Shown here: positions 57,419 to 64,000 of the stretch, piece by piece
Position numbering within the stretch: the first letter of the stretch is position 1
Layout: every line of letters starts with the position of its first letter
Origin: Siphonodentalium dalli
Taxonomy: Eukaryota; Mollusca; Scaphopoda; Gadilida; Siphonodentaliidae
Direction: 5' to 3'
DNA length: 64,000 nt
NCBI GenBank assembly: GCA_032622095.1
Contig: CP136062.1
Location: 39,742,918 to 39,806,917, forward strand
The notes under the pieces: model-generated
Databases searched by the model: none
Told to the model about the DNA's origin: nothing
The model's input: only the letters and a program-made list of their open reading frames with translations
Position numbers and translations under genes: made by a program

Positions 57419-58901
57419 TTAACCCATGACTGGTGGTGGCGAATTTGAGAGGATATTGACTAATCTCACAAGTAAACGGTCTGTGACCAAAACTGACTAT
57501 ATCCATACCTTAATGTATGGCATCATTAGAACCAGCAGACACACTGTAGCTAGAAAAGGACCGACCGCCCTCGATATTTCTATAAAATTAAATCTTACGG
57601 ATCCTTAACCCATACCTGGTGGTGGCGAATTTGAGAGGATATTGACTAAACTCACAAGTAAACGGTCTGTGACCAAAACTGACAATATTCATACCTTAAT
57701 GTATAGCATCTTTAGAACCAGCAGACACCCTGTAGCTAGAAAAGGACCGACCGCCCTCGATATTTCTATAAAATTAAATCTTACGGATCCTTAACCCATG
57801 CCTGGTGGTGGCGAATTTGAGAGGATATTGACTAAACTCACAAGTAAACGGTCTGTGACCAAAACTGACAATATCCATACCTTAATGTATGGCATCATTA
57901 TTACCAGCAGACACCCTGTAGCCAGAAAAGGACCGACCGCCCTCGATATTTTGATAAATTAAATCTTACGGATCCTTAACACATGCCTGGTGGTGGCGAA
58001 TTTGAGAGGATATTGACTAAACTCACAAGTAAACGGTCTGTGACCAAAACTCACAACATCCATACATTAATGTATGGCATCATTAGAACTAGCAGACACC
58101 CTGTAGGCAGAAAAGGACCGACCGCCCTCGATATTTCGATAAATTAAATCTTACGGACTCTTAACCCATGACTGGTGGTGGCGAATTTGAGAGGATATTG
58201 ACAAAACTCACAAGTAAACGGTCTGTGACCAAAACTGACAACATCCATACCTTAATGTATGCCATCATTTGAACCAGCAGACACCCTGTAGCCATAAAAG
58301 GACCGACCGCCCTCGATATTTCTATAAAATTAAATCTTACGGACTATTAACCCTTGCCTGGTGGTGGCGAATTTGAGAGGATATTGACTAATCTCACAAG
58401 TAAACGGTCTGTGACCAAAACTGACAATATATATACCTTAACGTATGGCATCATTAGAACCAGTAGACACATTGTAGCCAGAAAAGGACCGACCGCCCTC
58501 GATATTTAGATAAATTAAATCTTACGGATCTTTAACCCATGCCTGGTGTTGGCGAATTTGAGACAATATTGACTAAACTCACAAGTAAACGGTCTGTGAC
58601 CAAAACTGACAATATCCATACCTTACTGTATGGCATCATTATTACCAGCAGACACCCTGTAGCCAGAAAGGGACCGACCGCCCTCGATATTTCGATAAAT
58701 TAAATCTTACGAATCCTTAACCCATGCCTGGTGGTGGCGAATTTGAGAGGATATTGACTAAACTCACAAGTAAACGGTCTGTGACCAAAACTCACAACAT
58801 CCATACCTTAATGTATGGCATCATTAGAACCAGCAGACACCCTGTAGGCAGAAAAGGACCGACCGCCCTCGATATTTCGATAAATTAAATCTTACGGACT
58901 C
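57419..58901 (+). repeat. Satellite higher-order unit 4 (8 monomers, 1,483 bp)
   Basis: The order is B, C, D/D' hybrid, A', E, F/G hybrid, H, A. The monomer at 57791 carries the tttt-gataaatt end seen in D' of unit 3, so D and D' look merged. C starts ttaacccatacc (57605), a change shared with unit 5. Confidence 0.85.
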
Positions 58902-60570
58902 TTAACCCATGACTGGTGGTGGCGAATTTGAGAGGATATTGACTAATCTCACAAGTAAACGGTCTGTGACCAAAACTGACTATATCCATACCTTAATGTA
59001 TGGCATCATTAGAACCAGCAGACACACTGTAGCTAGAAAAGGACCGACCGCCCTCGATATTTCTATAAAATTAAATCTTACGGATCCTTAACCCATACCT
59101 GGTGGTGGCGAATTTGAGAGGATATTGACTAAACTCACAAGTAAACGGTCTGTGACCAAAACTGACAATATCCATACCTTAATGTATAGCATCTTTAGAA
59201 CCAGCAGACAACCTGTAGCTAGAAAAGGACCGACCGCCCTCGATATTTCTATAAAATTAAATCTTACGGATCCTTAACCCATGCCTGGTGGTGGCGAATT
59301 TGAGAGGATATTGACTAAACTCACAAGTAAACGGTCTGTGACCAAAACTGACAATATCCATACCTTAATGTATGGCATCATTATTACCAGCAGACACCCT
59401 GTAGCCAGAAAAGGACCGACCGCCCTCGATATTTCGATAAATTAAATCTTACGGATCCTTAACCCATGCCTGGCGGTGGCGAATTTGAGAGGATATTGAC
59501 TAAACTCACAAGTAAACGGTCTGTGACCAAAACTGACAATATCCATACCTTAATGTATGGCATCATTATTACCAGCAGACACCCTGTAGCCAGAAAAGGA
59601 CCGACCGCCCTCGATATTTCGATAAATTAAATCTTACGGATCCTTAACAAATGCCTGGTGGTGGCGAATTTGAGAGGATATTGACTAAACTCACAAGTAA
59701 AACGGTCTGTGACCAAAACTCACAACATCCATACCTTAATGTATGGCATCATTAAAACCAGCAGACACCCTGTAGGCAGAAAAGGACCGACCGCCCTCGA
59801 TATTTCGATAAATTAAATCTTACGGACTCTTAACCCATGACTGGTGGTGGCGAATTTGAGAGGATATTGACAAAACTCACAAGTAAACGGTCTGTGACCA
59901 AAACTGACAACATCCATACCTTAATGTATGCCATCATTTAAACCAGCAGACACCCTGTAGCCATAAAAGGACCGACCGCCCTCGATATTTCTATAATATT
60001 AAATCTTACGGACTATTAACCCTTGCCTGGTGGTGGCGAATTTGAGAGGATATTGACTAATCTCACAAGTAAACGGTCTGTGACCAAAACTGACAATATA
60101 TATACCTTAACGTATGGCATCATTAGACCCAGTAGACACATTGTAGCCAGAAAAGGACCGACCGCCCTCGATATTTAGATGAATTAAATCTTACGGATCC
60201 TTAACCCATGCCTGGTGTTGGCGAATTTGAGAGGATATTGACTAAACTCACAAGTAAACGGTCTGTGACCAAAACTGACAATATCCATACCTTACTGTAT
60301 GGCATCATTATTACCAGCAGACACCCTGTAGCCAGAAAAGGACCGACCGCCCTCGATATTTCGATAAATTAAATCTTACGAATCCTTAACCCATGCCTGG
60401 TGGTGGCGAATTTGAGAGGATATTGACTAAACTCACAAGTAAACGGTCTGTGACCAAAACTCACAACATCCATACCTTAATGTATGGCATCATTAGAACC
60501 AGCAGACACCCTGTAGGCAGAAAAGGACCGACCGCCCTCGATATTTCGATAAATTAAATCTTACGGACTC
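58902..60570 (+). repeat. Satellite higher-order unit 5 (9 monomers, 1,669 bp)
   Basis: The order is B, C, D, D', A', E, F/G hybrid, H, A. C shares ttaacccatacc with unit 4. A' (59644) starts ttaacaaatgcc and has one extra a in agtaaaacgg, making it 186 bp. H ends cttacgaatcc, as in unit 4 and in the second H of unit 6. Confidence 0.85.
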
Positions 60571-62796
60571 TTAACCCATGACTGGTGGTGGCGAATTTGA
60601 GAGGATATTGACTAATCTCACAAGTAAACGGTCTGTGACCAAAACTGACTATATCCATACCTTAATGTATGGCATCATTAGAACCAGCAGACACACTGTA
60701 GCTAGAAAAGGACCGACCGCCCTCGATATTTCTATAAAATTAAATCTTACGGATCCTTAACCCATGCCTGGTGGTGGCGAATTTGAGAGGATATTGACTA
60801 AACTCACAAGTAAACGGTCTGTGACCAAAACTGGCAATATCCATACCTTAATGTATAGCATCTTTAGAACCAGCAGACACCCTGTAGCTAGAAAGGGACC
60901 GACCGCCCTCGATATTTCTATAAAATTAAATCTTACGGATCCTTAACCCATGCCTGGTGGTGGCGAATTTGAGAGGATATTGACTAAACTCACAAGTAAA
61001 CGGTCTGTGACCAAAACTGACAATATCCATACCTTAATGTATGGCATCATTATTACCAGCAGACACCCTGTATCCAGAAAAGGACCGACCGCCCTCGATA
61101 TTTCGATAAATTAAATCTTACGGATCCTTAACCCATGCCTGGTGGTGGCGAATTTGAGAGGATATTGACTAAACTCACAAGTAAACGGTCTGTGACCAAA
61201 ACTGACAATATCCATACCTTAATGTATGGCATCATTATTACCAGCAGACACCCTGTAGCCAGAAAAGGACCGACCGCCCTCGATATTTCGATAAATTAAA
61301 TCTTACGGATCCTTAACACATGCCTGGTGGTGGCGAATTTGAGAGGATATTGACTAAACTCACAAGTAAACGGTCTGTGACCAAAACTCACAACATCCAT
61401 ACCTTAATGTATGGCATCATTAGAACCAGCAGACACCCTGTATGCAGAAAAGGACCGACCGCCCTCGATATTTCGATAAATTAAATCTTACGGACTCTTA
61501 ACCCATGACTGGTGGTGGCGAATTTGAGAGGATATTGACTAAACTCACAAGTAAACGGTCTGTGACCAAAACTGACAACATCCATACCTTAATGTATGGC
61601 ATCATTAAAACCAGCAGACACCCTGTAGGCAGAAAAGGACCGACCGCCCTCGATATTTCGATAAATTAAATCTTACGGACTCTTAACCCATGACTGGTGG
61701 TGGCGAATTTGAGAGGATATTGACTAATCTCACAAGTAAACGGTCTCTGTGACCAAAACTGACAATATCTATACCTTAACGTATGGCATCATTAGAACCA
61801 GCAGACACCCTGTAGCCATAAAAGGACCGACCGCCCTCGATATTTCTATAAAATTAAATCTTACGGACTATTAACCCTTGCCTGGGGGTGGCGAATTTGA
61901 GAGGATATTGACTAAACTCACAAGTAAACGGTCTGTGACCAAAACTGAATATATCCATACCTTAATGTATGGCATCATTAGAACCAGTAGACACACTGTA
62001 GCCAGAAAAGGACCGACCGCCTTCGATATTTAGATAAATTAAATCTTACGGATCCTTAAACCATGCCTGGTGTTGGCGAATTTGAGAGGATATTGACTAA
62101 ACTCACAAGTAAACGGTCTGTGACCAAAACTCACAACATCCATACCTTAATGTATGTCATCATTAAAACCAGCAGACACCCTGTAGGCAGAAAAGGACCG
62201 ACCGCCCTCGATATTTCGATAAATTAAATCTTACGGACTCTTAACCCATGACTGGTGGTGGCGAATTTGAGAGGATATTGACAAAACTCACAAGTAAACG
62301 GTCTGTGACCAAAACTGACAACATCCATACCTTAATGTATGCCATCATTTGAACCAGCAGACACCCTGTAGCCATAAAAGAACCGACCGCCCTCGATATT
62401 TCTATAAAATTAAATCTTACGGACTATTAACCCTTGCCTGGTGTTGGCGAATTTGAGAGGATATTGACTAAACTCACAAGTAAACGGTCTGTGACCAAAA
62501 CTGACAATATCCATACCTTACTGTATGGCATCATTATTACCAGCAGACACCCTGTAGCCAGAAAAGGACCGACCGCCCTCGATATTTCGATAAATTAAAT
62601 CTTACGAATCCTTAACCCATGCCTGGTGGTGGCGAATTTGAGAGGATATTGACTAAACTCACAAGTAAACGGTCTGTGACCAAAACTCACAACATCCATA
62701 CCTTAATGTATGGCATCATTAGAACCAGCAGACACCTTGTAGGCAGAAAAGGACCGACCGCCCTCGATATTTCGATAAATTAAATCTTACGGACTC
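60571..62796 (+). repeat. Satellite higher-order unit 6 (12 monomers, 2,226 bp)
   Basis: Monomers start at 60571, 60757, 60943, 61128, 61313, 61498, 61683, 61871, 62056, 62241, 62427 and 62612. The order reads B, C, D, D', A', E/A hybrid, F, G, H/A hybrid, E, H, A. It looks like a unit with F and G followed by a partial second pass (E, H, A), as expected from misaligned exchange. F (61683) has a 2-bp duplication, ggtctctgtg. Confidence 0.83.
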
Positions 62797-64000
62797 TTAA
62801 CCCATGACTGGTGGTGGCGAATTTGAGAGGATATTGACTAATCTCACAAGTAAACGGTCTGTGACCAAAACTGACTATATCCATACCTTAATGTATGGCA
62901 TCATTAGAACCAGCAGACACACTGTAGCTAGAAAAGGACCGACCGCCCTCGATATTTCTATAAAATTAAATCTTACGGATCCTTAACCCATGCCTGGTGG
63001 TGGCGAATTTGAGAGGATATTGACTAAACTCACAAGTAAACGGTCTGTGACCAAAACTGGCAATATCCATACCTTAATGTATAGCATCTTTAGAACCAGC
63101 AGACACCCTGTAGCTAGAAAGGGACCGACCGCCCTCGATATTTCTATAAAATTAAATCTTACGGATCCTTAACCCATGCCTGGTGGTGGCGAATTTGAGA
63201 GGATATTGACTAAACTCACAAGTAAACGGTCTGTGACCAAAACTGACAATATCCATACCTTAATGTATGGCATCATTATTACCAGCAGACACCCTGTATC
63301 CAGAAAAGGACCGACCGCCCTCGATATTTCGATAAATTAAATCTTACGGATCCTTAACCCATGCCTGGTGGTGGCGAATTTGAGAGGATATTGACTAAAC
63401 TCACAAGTAAACGGTCTGTGACCAAAACTGACAATATCCATACCTTAATGTATGGCATCATTATTACCAGCTGACACCCTGTAGCCAGAAAAGGACCGAC
63501 CGCCCTCGATATTTCGATAAATTAAATCTTACGGATCCTTAACACATGCCTGGTGGTGGCGAATTTGAGAGGATATTGACTAAACTCACAAGTAAACGGT
63601 CTGTGACCAAAACTCACAACATCCATACCTTAATGTATAGCATCATTAGAACCAGCAGACACCCTGTATGCAGAAAAGGACCGACCGCCCTCGATATTTC
63701 GATAAATTAAATCTTACGGACTCTTAACCCATGACTGGTGGTGGCGAATTTGAGAGGATATTGACTAAACTCACAAGTAAACGGTCTGTGACCAAAACTG
63801 ACAACATCCATACCTTAATGTATGCCATCATTTGAACCAGCAGACACCCTGTAGCCATAAAAGGACCGACCGCCCTCGATATTTCTATAAAATTAAATCT
63901 TACGGACTATTAACCCTTGCCTGGTGGTGGCGAATTTGAGAGGATATTGACTAATCTCACAAGTAAACGGTCTGTGACCAAAACTGACAATATCTATACC
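62797..64000 (+). repeat. Satellite higher-order unit 7 (partial, cut by window end)
   Basis: The order is B, C, D, D', A', E and the start of F (63910). It shares private variants with unit 6 at offset 2,226: tggcaatatcc in C, gaaagggacc in C, gtatccag in D and gtatgcag in A'. These mark the two as the most recently separated pair in the window. Confidence 0.85.

Larger units (their letters stand above)
48335..64000 (+). repeat. 185/186-bp satellite array, about 84.5 monomers
   Basis: The region is a head-to-tail array whose monomer begins ttaacccatgcctgg and ends cttacggatcc, or the variants ggactc and ggacta. Most monomers are 185 bp (with cgataaatt) or 186 bp (with ctataaaatt). A few are exceptional: 189 bp at 48335, 182 bp at 48709 (a 3-bp net loss in gaggatatataaac) and 188 bp at 61683. 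It runs off the right window edge. Each monomer carries three TTAA sites and a conserved dyad, ccatac-cttaat-gtatgg. The left 4.2 kb are monomeric; the rest is a higher-order repeat. Monomer length near 185 bp is in the range common for centromeric or pericentromeric satellites, but function is not shown by sequence. Confidence 0.96.

Noticed and set aside
49823-63172. Repeated 60-codon plus-strand frames in the satellite
   Set aside because: They follow the 186-bp monomer period, mostly begin with a ttg codon, stop at the taa of each ttaaccc and have no recognisable domain.
48335-64000. A CENP-B box in the 185-bp monomer
   Set aside because: The only ttcg-containing stretch (atttcgataaatt) does not continue with the required A and CGGG positions.
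48335-64000. The satellite monomer as a tandem array of a TTAA-type transposon
   Set aside because: The monomer starts with ttaaccca, but its two ends are not inverted repeats of each other (ttaaccca against ttaaggat on the reverse strand), so this origin is not supported.
1-64000. Telomeric repeats, rRNA or tRNA genes
   Set aside because: No TTAGGG-like runs, rRNA-like blocks or tRNA box motifs were seen. The aggtatcc core is a 25-bp repeat, not a telomeric one.
1-64000. A prokaryotic origin of the window
   Set aside because: There are no operon-like genes or ribosome binding sites. Over 60 kb of satellite DNA plus a piggyBac-type insertion fit a eukaryotic genome.

Overview
This window looks like a stretch of eukaryotic (most likely animal) satellite heterochromatin. 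It contains no intact gene that I can support. Two unrelated tandem-repeat arrays, about 1.3 kb apart, make up roughly 98% of it. The piggyBac-type insertion and the satellite organisation point to a metazoan. An invertebrate, perhaps a mollusc, is only my impression of the repeat style and cannot be verified here.

Region 1 (1 to about 47023) is one continuous array of a 25-bp minisatellite unit, roughly 1,880 copies, open at the left window edge. It is not a simple homogeneous array. It is built from nested segmental duplications. The clearest is an 8,286-bp block (4645-12930) followed directly by a second copy (12931-22640) that carries an internal 1,424-bp duplication. Smaller tandem duplications of about 2.03, 2.12, 3.1 and 1.72 kb lie further right. 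The unit has no stop codon in any minus-strand frame, so it produces many long but artefactual open frames.

Region 2 (47024-48334) is the junction. It holds about 160 bp of unassigned sequence with a heptamer repeat and a perfect palindrome, then two strongly diverged monomers of the right-hand satellite, then a 775-bp insertion (47560-48334). The insertion has 10-bp terminal inverted repeats and sits exactly between duplicated TTAA sites inside a satellite monomer. It carries a decayed fragment resembling the C-terminal zinc-ribbon of a piggyBac transposase. Removing it restores a continuous satellite monomer.

Region 3 (48335-64000, open at the right edge) is a second satellite with 185/186-bp monomers, about 84.5 copies. 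Its left part is monomeric and more variable. From 52598 it becomes a higher-order repeat of 8, 9, 9, 8, 9 and 12 monomers plus a partial unit, with recombinant monomers where units differ in length.

I found no RNA genes, promoters, CRISPR arrays or intact transposase. The biological interest is in array evolution: nested duplications, recombinant monomers, and a datable transposon insertion at the old edge of an array.
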